Assembly: GCA_045586505.1 (NCBI GenBank)
Contig: JAZNAL010000023.1
Location: 1-11,010 of the forward strand
Direction of reading: 5' to 3'
Length of the DNA: 11,010 bases
From: Flemingiibacterium sp045586505
Lineage (GTDB): Bacteria; Bacillota; Clostridia; Oscillospirales; CAG-272
Shown here: positions 1 through 7,015 of the stretch, piece after piece
Numbering within the stretch: position 1 is the first letter of the stretch
How the letters are laid out: each line of letters opens with the position of its first letter
Position numbers and translations under genes: made by a program
The notes under the pieces: model-generated
The model's database searches: none
What the model was told of the DNA's origin: nothing
What the model saw: only the letters and a program-made list of their open reading frames with translations

Positions 1-420
1 GATTAAGCCGCTAGGGGGCGCGAATCGCTACGCTCTCGCGCGGATTGCGGTCACCGCCGCGACTGCGCGGTACCTTCGACGGGATGGGCTTGTGCGAAGG
101 TGACTTTACTGCTTCGTTCCATTCAGGCTGGATTCGCGGCAGTGGGCGGTTCGCAAGGTTGCGGGTGAGCATTTGTTTTTGCGACAGCGGGCGTTTCGCC
201 GTGGTGCGGGTGGACATTTGTATTCGCGGCGATGGGCGTTCCACAAGCGATTACGGTTGAGCGAACATCTTCACGCACTGCCGCGAATTACAAGATAAAC
301 GAGCGAAGCCGAAAAGGTGGATGCGCACAAGCCCATCTATTCGAAGTTATTGGACGTCGCGGCAGTGCCACCCCTCCAGCGGAGAGCGAAGCGATTCCGC
401 GCCCCTTAGCGGTAGCTTGA
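1..420. repeat. Large imperfect palindromic (inverted-repeat) element, non-coding
   Basis: The two halves are reverse complements of each other about a centre near position 210. Arms of roughly 146 bp (about 1-146 and 274-420) enclose a spacer of about 127 bp. Pairing keeps a nearly constant register, with position sums of 419-420. Exact blocks include 83-96 with 324-337 and 132-144 with 276-288. Near-exact blocks include 8-22 with 398-412 and 52-63 with 356-367. I judge the arms roughly three-quarters identical by eye. The left end may run past the window edge. No transposase is present, so a MITE-like or other non-autonomous dispersed repeat is an inference. Both strands contain short open frames, but their composition and 15-residue periodicity follow from the repeat and do not look like protein. 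Confidence 0.75.
133..267. repeat. 45-bp imperfect tandem repeat, three units
   Basis: Units start at 133, 178 and 223, each opening with a variant of TTCGCGGCAGTGGGCG. Units 1 and 2 match at about 34 of 45 positions. Unit 3 is clearly related in its first 25 bases and then diverges. Because 45 is a multiple of three, frames stay open on both strands and give spurious 15-residue peptide repeats. The array lies mostly in the spacer of the larger palindrome, and its unit start (132-144) is also part of the palindrome arm. Units are adjacent and divergent, with no unique spacers, so this is not a CRISPR array. Confidence 0.65.
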
Positions 421-645
421 ATCGCGCGATCGCGCCCCGCAATCTCCCCATAACCGCCATAGCGGAGGAAAGGGGGAGGGTCCAAGGGAGGGGTGAAAAA
501 CAAGAGCGCAGCGGCGGTTTTCGCCCCTCCCTTCGCGTCCCCGGAGCGCCCGGAACGGGCGCGGAGGTCGCGAGTCCCCGCAGGGGGCGAGTCCCCCCGA
601 AGCCCGCAACGCGGGCGCAAATGCCGTCGCCGCATAGCGGCGATC
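421..645. other. GC-rich field of consecutive hairpins upstream of fakB
   Basis: Perfect or near-perfect short inverted repeats follow one another here: 421-430 (ATCGCGCGAT), 444-478 (CTCCCC with GGGGAG around an inner CCGC/GCGG stem), 484-533 (16-bp stem with one G-U pair and an 18-nt loop), 546-562 (7-bp stem, GAA loop), 602-616 (6-bp stem, AAC loop) and 628-642 (6-bp stem, ATA loop). None is followed by a proper T tract except for short T runs inside stems, so these are not obvious terminators. No believable gene is present; open frames on both strands are arginine-, glycine- and proline-rich artefacts. The region may be an extension of the palindromic element, a structured RNA, or decayed repeat DNA. 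From 646 to 714 the sequence becomes AT-rich leading into the promoter. Confidence 0.55.
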
Positions 646-714
646 CTATACGCAAGCGATTAGCACTCGAAAACAAGCGCAAAACAAAAATTATTATAAA
701 TTTCCATATAACTC

Positions 715-743
715 TTGATTTGTTACGCAAAATATGATACAAT
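715..743 (+). promoter_or_regulatory. Promoter of the fakB-fakA operon
   Basis: TTGATT (715-720) and TACAAT (738-743) are separated by 17 bp, with a TG one base upstream of the -10 box (extended -10). Transcription should start near 750, leaving a leader of about 70 nt. The leader contains a small hairpin at 766-781 (ACGGCA / TGCCGT around GGAA) before the ribosome binding site. Confidence 0.8.
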
Positions 744-818
744 AATATATACCTATGAATATGCTACGGCAGGAATGCCGTGTTAAAGAATACACATAGC
801 GAGAAAGGAAATACGAAA

Positions 819-1706
819 ATGTCCAATTATATCCTGAGCTGCTGCTCTACCGCTGACCTTTCACATGAACATTTCGCTTCAAGAAATATAAATTACATCT
901 GCTTCCATTATATTATGGACGGCGTGGATTATCCCGATGATCTCGGACGTTCTATGCCCTTCGATGAGTTCTATGCCGCTATGGTCAATGGCGCGGATAC
1001 CAAGACCTCTCAGATCAGCACGGGCGAATATACAGCATATTTCGAAAAGTTCCTCTCCAAGGGATTGGATATTCTTCACGTTTCACTTTCCTCCGGTATT
1101 TCGGGCTCGGTTCAGTCCGCGCGCACCGCGGCAACTGCTTGCCTTGAAAAGTATCCCGAGCGCAAGATTCGCATCGTGGACTCCCTTGCAGCATCCTCGG
1201 GCTACGGACTGTTGATGGATAAGCTGGCTGACCTTCGCGATGAGGGAATGAGTCTCGATGAGTTGGCGGATTGGACGGAGGCAAATAAGCTCCGTATGCA
1301 CCATTGGTTCTTCTCCTCCGACCTCACTTTCTTCGTTAAGGGCGGACGCGTTTCCAAGACCGCAGGCGCAATCGGCGGCATACTCGGTATCTGCCCCCTG
1401 CTTAATGTTGATGTTAACGGTAAGCTGATCCCACGTGAGAAGATCCGTCCCAAAAAACGCGTTATCAACCGCATCGCGGAGATGATGAAGATGTACGCCG
1501 ACGATAAGCTCGCTTATGCTGACAAGTGTTTTATGTGCAATTCTGCTTGCTACGAGGACGCAAAAGCTGTTGCGGATATCGTTGAAGCCGCTTTCCCGAA
1601 CCTTAAGGGAAAGGTGCTTATAAACAATATCGGTACCACCATCGGAAGCCATACCGGCCCCGGCACCGTAGCGCTCTTCTTCTGGGGCGATGAACGTAAA
1701 GACTGA
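819..1706 (+). CDS. fakB: DegV family fatty-acid-binding protein (FakB)
   Basis: This 295-residue protein is a DegV-family member of normal length. Such proteins hold one fatty acid in a buried tunnel and present its carboxylate to the kinase FakA, giving acyl-phosphate for phospholipid synthesis. The family motifs are present in order: TSQIS (63-67), SLSSGISGS (89-97), KGGRVSK (174-180, Arg177) and IGTTIGSHTGPG (271-282, His278). The Ser/Thr, Arg and His positions match those known to bind the fatty acid carboxylate in FakB proteins. No signal peptide or membrane segment is seen, so it should be cytosolic. The ATG at 819 is chosen because GAAAGGA lies just upstream (803-809); an in-frame GTG at 780 has no comparable site. 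The next gene, fakA, begins 27 bases after the stop, which supports the kinase-partner role. Which fatty acid it prefers cannot be read from the sequence. Confidence 0.92.
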   Translation: MSNYILSCCSTADLSHEHFASRNINYICFHYIMDGVDYPDDLGRSMPFDEFYAAMVNGADTKTSQISTGEYTAYFEKFLSKGLDILHVSLSSGISGSVQSARTAATACLEKYPERKIRIVDSLAASSGYGLLMDKLADLRDEGMSLDELADWTEANKLRMHHWFFSSDLTFFVKGGRVSKTAGAIGGILGICPLLNVDVNGKLIPREKIRPKKRVINRIAEMMKMYADDKLAYADKCFMCNSACYEDAKAVADIVEAAFPNLKGKVLINNIGTTIGSHTGPGTVALFFWGDERKD

Positions 1707-1733
1707 TAACACACAAGAGTGGTGAGTATTATA

Positions 1734-3425
1734 ATGAGTAACCTTGAATTTAAAGACGGCATAGGCGCCGACGGGTGTGATAAGCACCTTGGCGGTAAGC
1801 TTTACGCCGCCATGCTCAGAGGCGGTGCCGCACAGCTCCGTGCCAACGCCAAAGAGGTAAATGACCTCAATGTTTTCCCCGTACCCGACGGCGATACGGG
1901 CGATAACATGAGCATGACCATCGAGGGCGGTGTTGCCGCGCTTAATGGTATCGATACAGATGATCTCTCTGCGGTTGCAAAGACGCTGTCTCAGGGCATG
2001 CTTCTTGGTGCGCGCGGAAACTCGGGCGTTATACTGTCCCAGTTCTTCGCCGGACTGGGGAAAGGCTTTGATGGCCGCGAATATGCTACCTGCGAGGACA
2101 TCGCCGAGGGACTAAGGCTAGGTGTAAAGCAGGCGTATGCCGCAGTTATGACCCCCACCGAGGGAACTATCCTTACCGTCGCACGCGAGGCGGTGGAGTA
2201 TGCCACGTCACGTATAAATGAGAAATCAACTGTCGTTGATATTTTCTCCGACCTTATAAAGGAGATGTACGAATCTCTGGAACGTACCCCCGATCTGCTT
2301 CCACAGCTTGCCGAAGCTGGCGTTGTGGACAGCGGCGGCGCGGGAATGTTCTACATCATGCAGGGCTGTTATAAGACGCTTCTCGGTGAGGAGATCGCGG
2401 AAACAAGCGAATTTTCTACACCCAAGGCGCCTACGGTGGACTTCTCTGCTTTCACTCCCGACAGCGAGATGACCTTCGGCTACTGCACAGAGCTGCTTCT
2501 GCGTCTCCAGAGGGCAAAATGCGATATCGAAGCCTTTGATGAAAAGGTCATAACCGATTTCCTGCAGGATATCGGCGACTCCATTGTGGCGTTCAAGACA
2601 GACAGTATCGTAAAAATACATGTCCATACCAAGACTCCCGAAAAGGTGCTGGGTTTCTGCCGTGAGTTCGGCGAATTTCTCACTGTCAAGATTGAGAACA
2701 TGAGCGTCCAGCACAGTAATCTTTCCGACGAGGCGCCTCAGAAGAAAAAAGCTTCCAAGGCGAAGGATTTCGGTACCGTGGCAGTGGCTTCGGGCGAGGG
2801 AATCGAGAAGCTGTTCAGGCAGCTGGGCATTGACGCTATTGTACACGGCGGTCAGACTCAGAACCCGTCGGCTCAGGACTTCCTTGAAGCGTTTGAAGAG
2901 GTCAATGCCGCAAATATTTTCGTGTTCCCCAACAACGGAAACATCGTTATGGCGGCAAAGCAGGCGGCGCAGCTTTACGACGGCGGCAAGGTTTATGTGA
3001 TCGAGTCGAAGGACCTGGGAAAGGGTTATGCGGCGATCTCGTCGCTGAACTTCCAGTCGGGAGACCCCGAAAAGATCGAGGAATCGCTTATAGAGGCGAT
3101 GTCGCTGGTATCCACCGGTTACATTTCGCCCGCGGTACGCGACGCGGAGCTTAACGGCGTTGTTATCGAGTGCGGCGATTATATCGGATTTGTGGGCAAG
3201 GAGATGCTGGTCTCTGAAAAGGAGATTATGGATTCCGCAAAGAATCTGCTCTCAAAGATGCTCAACGAGGAAACCTATCTCGTTACCGCTTTTGTGGGCA
3301 AGGATGCAAAGCAGGACGATATCGATACACTCACCGACTGGCTTGCCGAGACCTATCCCGATGTGGAATTCTACACCGTGGACGGCGGTCAGGACGTTTA
3401 CCCATTTATATTTGTAGTTGAATAA
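1734..3425 (+). CDS. fakA: Fatty acid kinase catalytic subunit FakA (DhaL/YloV family)
   Basis: This 563-residue protein has the length and layout of FakA (older name YloV, DAK2-domain protein). It phosphorylates FakB-bound fatty acids with ATP in the cytosol. The N-terminal DhaL-like nucleotide domain carries NVFPVPDGDTGDNM (46-59), whose Asp52, Asp54 and Asp57 fit the metal/ATP site, then GARGNSGVILSQ (92-103) and VDSGGAGM (198-205). The middle domain has Cys251 in GYCTE and His296/His298 in KIHVHT, which fit the Cys/His metal site described for this domain. A lysine-rich linker near 336-344 leads to the C-terminal domain, which resembles a DegV fold and contacts FakB. The ATG at 1734 is preferred over GTG at 1719 because GGTGAG sits nine bases before it. 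It is co-transcribed with fakB, and a terminator follows 57 bases after the stop. Confidence 0.93.
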   Translation: MSNLEFKDGIGADGCDKHLGGKLYAAMLRGGAAQLRANAKEVNDLNVFPVPDGDTGDNMSMTIEGGVAALNGIDTDDLSAVAKTLSQGMLLGARGNSGVILSQFFAGLGKGFDGREYATCEDIAEGLRLGVKQAYAAVMTPTEGTILTVAREAVEYATSRINEKSTVVDIFSDLIKEMYESLERTPDLLPQLAEAGVVDSGGAGMFYIMQGCYKTLLGEEIAETSEFSTPKAPTVDFSAFTPDSEMTFGYCTELLLRLQRAKCDIEAFDEKVITDFLQDIGDSIVAFKTDSIVKIHVHTKTPEKVLGFCREFGEFLTVKIENMSVQHSNLSDEAPQKKKASKAKDFGTVAVASGEGIEKLFRQLGIDAIVHGGQTQNPSAQDFLEAFEEVNAANIFVFPNNGNIVMAAKQAAQLYDGGKVYVIESKDLGKGYAAISSLNFQSGDPEKIEESLIEAMSLVSTGYISPAVRDAELNGVVIECGDYIGFVGKEMLVSEKEIMDSAKNLLSKMLNEETYLVTAFVGKDAKQDDIDTLTDWLAETYPDVEFYTVDGGQDVYPFIFVVE

Positions 3426-3481
3426 GAGAATCGGCTGATCGTCTTTAGCCCAGAACCGTAAAACCGGACAATTAAAAAATG

Positions 3482-3522
3482 CCCTCCTATGGTATAATAG
3501 AAGCACCATAGGAGGGTTTTTT
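3482..3522 (+). terminator. Intrinsic terminator after fakA (probably bidirectional)
   Basis: A 12-bp perfect stem (3482-3493 with 3505-3516) and an 11-nt loop are followed by six T (3517-3522). Six A (3474-3479) precede the stem, so the same hairpin can terminate minus-strand transcription arriving from the tRNA side. It separates two convergent transcription units. Confidence 0.9.
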
Positions 3523-3534
3523 ATGCCAAGATAA
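3490..3534 (+). promoter_or_regulatory. Possible extended -10, Shine-Dalgarno and 3-codon ORF inside the terminator
   Basis: The hairpin spans TGGTATAAT (3490-3498), an extended -10 consensus, although no -35 box stands at the right distance. The 3' arm ends in GGAGGG (3511-3516), six bases before ATG (3523). That ATG opens only a three-codon frame before TAA at 3532-3534. It may be the remains of a gene start, a leader peptide or chance. The same arrangement recurs upstream of the superoxide dismutase gene. Confidence 0.3.
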
Positions 3535-3574
3535 TACGGACAACTCAAAAAATAGCAAATCCCGCTCAAAACGC

Positions 3575-3619
3575 AAAAATACCGCAAGATGCCCAAAAGT
3601 CAGCAACTATGCGGTATTT
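3575..3619 (-). terminator. Terminator of tRNA-Arg
   Basis: Read on the minus strand, AAATACCGCA (3619-3610) pairs with TGCGGTATTT (3586-3577). The second arm runs straight into a T tract (3579-3575). The loop is long at 23 nt. It begins two bases after the tRNA 3' end, as expected for a monocistronic tRNA unit. Confidence 0.75.
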
Positions 3620-3620
3620 A

Positions 3621-3695
3621 TGGCACCCCCTGCGGGAATCGAACCCACAACTAGCCCTTAGGAGGGGCTAGTTATATCCATTTAACTAAGGGAGC
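3621..3695 (-). tRNA. tRNA-Arg (anticodon CCT)
   Basis: The 75-nt cloverleaf includes an encoded CCA. The acceptor stem is GCTCCCT/AGGGGGT with G-U pairs at positions 1-72 and 3-70. The D stem is GTTA/TAAC. The anticodon stem AGCCC/GGGCT encloses loop CTCCTAA, giving anticodon CCT at 3660-3662, which reads AGG. The T arm is GTGGG-TTCGATT-CCCGC. It has its own promoter just upstream and terminator just downstream. Minor arginine tRNAs of this kind are common integration sites, but no integrase or attachment duplication is visible here. Confidence 0.95.
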
Positions 3696-3703
3696 ATACC
3701 AAT

Positions 3704-3732
3704 ATAATACCACATCGGCGCGGTTTTGTCAA
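3704..3732 (-). promoter_or_regulatory. Promoter of tRNA-Arg
   Basis: On the minus strand, a perfect TTGACA (3732-3727) and TATTAT (3709-3704) are 17 bp apart. The expected start site falls a few bases before the tRNA 5' end at 3695. Confidence 0.85.
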
Positions 3733-3772
3733 GCCGAAATCGTGATTTCATGCGGCGGTGCGCAGACGGATA

Positions 3773-3808
3773 AAAACAAAAAGTAGGGACGACCGACGGT
3801 CGCCCCTA
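3773..3808 (-). terminator. REP-like hairpin acting as terminator of the cls-flippase operon
   Basis: An 11-position stem with one mismatch (3784-3794 with 3798-3808) and a 3-nt GAC loop reads on the minus strand as TAGGGGCGACC-GTC-GGTCGTCCCTA. It is followed by a T-rich tail (about 3782-3773). It lies 43 bases after the flippase stop. Its GC-rich, 3-nt-loop form resembles dispersed intergenic palindromes common in clostridial genomes, which is an inference from appearance. Confidence 0.7.
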
Positions 3809-3851
3809 AATATTCGCTCAAATATATTTTGAAAAAATCTGCGTATTTACG

Positions 3852-5255
3852 TTAACTGCGTCTCAGCAACTTTAAAATGCCCTTTAGAATCGGCTTTGCA
3901 TTAACCGCAAATATCACCGCGATACCCATGGCCTGGACGGGGATCCACAGCGGCAGCTCGCATATCATGAACACCGTCTGCGTGACGATGACGGCGGTGT
4001 TGATGAAAAGCTTTGCCGGATGCAGATCAAAGCGAATGAATTTTCTTGTGTTGACGGCGCGGATGATAAATACTACAAGGTAGCAGATGAATGTGGCAAG
4101 TGCGGCACCGTTGGCGCCAAGCGGGGTGGGGATGAGGATAAGATTCAGCACCACATTCACGATAGCGCCGATCATGGAGGTCACGAAGGAGTGGACGCTC
4201 TTTTTGTCCACAAGATAAACGCTTCCCATGAAGGTGACGAGGCTGGAAAATACCGTTGCTACGATCAGCAGCGGCATGTACTGCCATGCGGCGTAGTAGC
4301 TGTCATCGAACAGCACGATGGAAAATATCTTCGAGAAAGCGATAAGTCCCGCGGCGGAGATGTACAGCATTCCCTGGAAACTGTCGAATACAGTACCGAA
4401 GAATGCCTCGTGGCTTTTTCTTGACTCCGCATCACGCTCTGTGACGGCGGAGAACTGCCACGCCTCAATGAAGATGCCCGAAAGCAGTATCAGCATGGTG
4501 GGTATCTTAAAAGCCGCCGCATACAGACCGTTGACATCGTCACCTATGAAGCCCTTTACCATGTAGCGGTCGGAAACATTGGTCACCCACCAGAATATTG
4601 TGGTCGGGATAAGCGGGGTGCTGAATTTTAGCATCAGCCCCGCTATTTTTTTATTAAAACGCTTGAAGCTCAGCGAAAACTCGCTTCTTATCACCGCGAT
4701 TATAATGAGCGACACCGCCGCATCCGCGATGACTACGCTGAGTACGTAGCCGAGAAGCCCGATATCCAGCACCACTAAAAACAGAATATTCAGCCCGATG
4801 GTAACCGCCGTTGCGATAATGCCCTGCAGTGCAAAAAAAGCGGTCATTCCCCGTGCGCGCACATACTGCGCAAGCAGAGAGTGGATATTTGCAAAGAAGG
4901 CGTACAGTATGATCAGCCACATATAGCCGTCAAAGTAGTCGATGAGATTTAAAATCGGGAAGAGCAGTGCGAATACAGTGAGTCCCGCAAGTATCACATA
5001 AAGCCCCGTGGTCAGCACCTGAGTGCGGTCAATATCACGGTCGAGGGTGAAGCGGAATACCGCGTCGCAGATGCCAAGCGCCATCAGCGGCATTAAAAGG
5101 TTAGCGCTCTGGGTGATGATATCCGCCGTACTGTATTCGGCGGTGGAAAGGCAGGCAGTATACAGCGGAAGCAATAAAAATACCAGTATCTTCGAGCCGA
5201 AGGTGCCGATGCCGAGTATCGCCGTGTTACCTATCAGTTTTTTGTATTTGTCCAT
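3852..5255 (-). CDS. Polysaccharide/lipid flippase (MOP/PST superfamily membrane protein)
   Basis: This 467-residue polytopic membrane protein has about 12-14 hydrophobic segments, as in Wzx/RfbX-type flippases that move lipid-linked sugars or similar lipid-linked precursors across the membrane. The N-terminus, with GNTAILGIGTFGSKILVFLL (residues 9-28), has the typical opening helix of the family. The middle segment FSTPLIPTTIFWWVTNVSDR and a following helix rich in small residues also fit. The substrate cannot be told, because no glycosyltransferase or capsule genes are nearby. The ATG at 5255 is chosen because GGAG lies six to seven bases upstream; an earlier ATG at 5285 would overlap cls and has no clear site. 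It follows cls by 13 bases and is surely co-transcribed with it. A REP-like terminator ends the unit. Confidence 0.85.
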   Translation of the reverse strand: MDKYKKLIGNTAILGIGTFGSKILVFLLLPLYTACLSTAEYSTADIITQSANLLMPLMALGICDAVFRFTLDRDIDRTQVLTTGLYVILAGLTVFALLFPILNLIDYFDGYMWLIILYAFFANIHSLLAQYVRARGMTAFFALQGIIATAVTIGLNILFLVVLDIGLLGYVLSVVIADAAVSLIIIAVIRSEFSLSFKRFNKKIAGLMLKFSTPLIPTTIFWWVTNVSDRYMVKGFIGDDVNGLYAAAFKIPTMLILLSGIFIEAWQFSAVTERDAESRKSHEAFFGTVFDSFQGMLYISAAGLIAFSKIFSIVLFDDSYYAAWQYMPLLIVATVFSSLVTFMGSVYLVDKKSVHSFVTSMIGAIVNVVLNLILIPTPLGANGAALATFICYLVVFIIRAVNTRKFIRFDLHPAKLFINTAVIVTQTVFMICELPLWIPVQAMGIAVIFAVNAKPILKGILKLLRRS

Positions 5256-5268
5256 TTTTTCTCCAATT

Positions 5269-6819
5269 TTATAAAAGCGGTGCAAACAGCTTGAGGATAC
5301 TCATAACAAGCCCGTGTCTGCCGCGCATCTTTTTGTATATTTCCGGCGTGACCTCCTCGGAGACCTTCAGCGCCTCGGTGAAGTCGGACTTTGCGTCCGG
5401 CACAGCGGGGTTTTCGTAGATCAGCGCCGCGCATTCGAAATGCAGATACAGACTGCGGTAGTCGAAATTGATGGAGCCCACAGCCGCGATACGGTCATCG
5501 CTGACGATCACCTTCGAGTGGACGAAGCCGGGGGTGTATTCGTACACCTTGACCCCCGAATCAAGCAGTACGCCGTAGAAGGAGCGTGTGACCTGCTGAA
5601 CGTACCATTTATCGGGGATGTGCGGGGTTATGATACGCACGTCGATGCCGCTTTTTGCGGCGAAGCACAGCGCGGTCAGAAGCTCGTTGTCGGGGATGAA
5701 GTAGGGGGTCATTATATAGATGTAGTCCTCAGCCTTGTTGATGATGTTGAAGTACACCAGCTCACCGACGCATTCGCCGTCAAGAGGCGTATCCGCGTAG
5801 GGCTGAACATAGCCCTCGGTGCGATTTGAGGGGATGATGAACTCACCGGGCGCAGGACGGTATAGGAATTTGTCGATATACGGATCGGCGGGATTCTCCA
5901 TGTACCAGTGGTCGAGGAACATCATAGTGAAGCTCTTTACCGCATCGCCGCGGAGCATGATCGCCGCGTCCTTCCAGTGACCGAAGCGGTCGTAAGCATT
6001 GATGTATTCGTCGGCTAAGTTTATGCCGCCAGTGAAGGCGGTATGGCCGTCGATGACCACGATTTTTCGGTGGTCGCGGTTGTTCTGGATGACCGTGGCG
6101 AGGGGCACAAAGGGGTTGAAGACCATGACCTTGATGCCAAGCTCCCGCAGGGTCTTGTCGTAATTCTTCGGAAGAGTGCTGATACAGCCCATGCCGTCCC
6201 AGATGAGACGCACATCCACGCCTTCCTTAGCCTTCGAAATAAGCAGCTTGAGAATGGAATCCCACATGAAGCCCTCCTGGATTATGAAGTACTCCAGAAA
6301 GATAAACCGCTTTGCACGGCGAAGCTCATCCATGAGGCATTCGAATTTCGCCTCACCCGAGGGCAAATATACCACCTCGGTATTCTTGTAGACAGGGAAG
6401 GATGCCTTGCTTGCAAGGTAGGATACATGAGCTGCGGTGGTGCGGCTTACAGCGCGGATCTCGCTTGTGATGACGGGATCCTGTGTGAGGTAGGGCTCGA
6501 TCAGAGCCTTTGCCTTCTTTGCCTTACGCTTAAAGAAGTAGGTGGAGGACTGGATCGCGGCGGTCAGATACATGAGTCCGCCGAAAAGGGGAAAGGTCAG
6601 TATGATCACCGCCCAGGTGAGCTTGTAGGCGGGATTTTTATTTTGGTTTACAATAAATATCACCACGAGCATACTGATGAGAGCAAAAGTAATCGAGATC
6701 GGGATCACATAGCGTGAGAGCAGCGCGAGCATCGCGATGAACGCGAGTATCTGCAGTACCGCAAAAAACGCGGTTATGATCAGTCTGCCCGTAAAATGTT
6801 TGAGATACCTCTTATGCAC
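5269..6819 (-). CDS. cls: Cardiolipin synthase (phospholipase D type)
   Basis: This 516-residue protein makes cardiolipin from two phosphatidylglycerol molecules at the membrane. It has two or three N-terminal hydrophobic segments (about 11-35, 38-58, 66-86), then two PLD domains. Each holds a complete HxKxxxxD motif: His250/Lys252/Asp257 in DHRKIVVIDGHT and His434/Lys436/Asp441 in VHSKVIVSDD. The downstream GGINLAD and GSINFDYRS segments are also typical. Length is normal for bacterial Cls. The start is taken as GTG at 6819: GGAGG lies eight bases upstream and the promoter at 6856-6884 implies transcription begins near 6849. That rules out the longer in-frame extension to 7101. It is the first gene of a two-gene operon with the flippase, linking membrane phospholipid composition and lipid-linked transport. 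Confidence 0.93.
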   Translation of the reverse strand: MHKRYLKHFTGRLIITAFFAVLQILAFIAMLALLSRYVIPISITFALISMLVVIFIVNQNKNPAYKLTWAVIILTFPLFGGLMYLTAAIQSSTYFFKRKAKKAKALIEPYLTQDPVITSEIRAVSRTTAAHVSYLASKASFPVYKNTEVVYLPSGEAKFECLMDELRRAKRFIFLEYFIIQEGFMWDSILKLLISKAKEGVDVRLIWDGMGCISTLPKNYDKTLRELGIKVMVFNPFVPLATVIQNNRDHRKIVVIDGHTAFTGGINLADEYINAYDRFGHWKDAAIMLRGDAVKSFTMMFLDHWYMENPADPYIDKFLYRPAPGEFIIPSNRTEGYVQPYADTPLDGECVGELVYFNIINKAEDYIYIMTPYFIPDNELLTALCFAAKSGIDVRIITPHIPDKWYVQQVTRSFYGVLLDSGVKVYEYTPGFVHSKVIVSDDRIAAVGSINFDYRSLYLHFECAALIYENPAVPDAKSDFTEALKVSEEVTPEIYKKMRGRHGLVMSILKLFAPLL

Positions 6820-6855
6820 GCACTCAGCCTCCTCCGTTGGAAATATCCAAACCTT

Positions 6856-6884
6856 ATTATACCATATTTCCCCCGCCATTTCAA
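6856..6884 (-). promoter_or_regulatory. Promoter of the cls-flippase operon
   Basis: On the minus strand, TTGAAA (6884-6879) and a perfect TATAAT (6861-6856) are separated by 17 bp, with TGG immediately upstream of the -10 box (extended -10). The predicted start is near 6849, giving a leader of about 30 nt before the GTG start at 6819. Confidence 0.88.
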
Positions 6885-7015
6885 GGGTAAACGGCAATAT
6901 GTTTGGAATTTTGTGAAAATTTACGACTTTACAGGAGTACATTCGGACGACAAGGATGACCACAAGGCACCGAAAGCAGCGGGTCTTTAAATCTAAGTTT
7001 AACAAAAGCATATTT

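Noticed and set aside
133..267. CRISPR-like array
   Set aside because: The units are adjacent, diverge from each other and have no unique spacers; no cas gene is present.
11..742. Several short open frames on both strands in the left 740 bases, up to about 138 codons
   Set aside because: They overlap each other in several frames, are rich in Arg, Gly, Pro and Ser, show 15-residue periodicity caused by the 45-bp repeat, and lack ribosome binding sites.
1083..1787. Minus-strand open frame of 234 codons opposite fakB
   Set aside because: It is a shadow of the fakB gene, which has full family motifs, a promoter and a ribosome binding site.
2226..2846. Minus-strand open frame of 206 codons opposite fakA
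   Set aside because: It is antisense to recognised fakA sequence and its product resembles no family I know.
3621..3732. Integrative element at tRNA-Arg
   Set aside because: No integrase, no repeated 3' tRNA end and no composition change around it; both sides are housekeeping genes.
6043..6717. Plus-strand open frame of 224 codons opposite cls
   Set aside because: The cls frame has both HKD motifs, and this antisense frame has no start signals.
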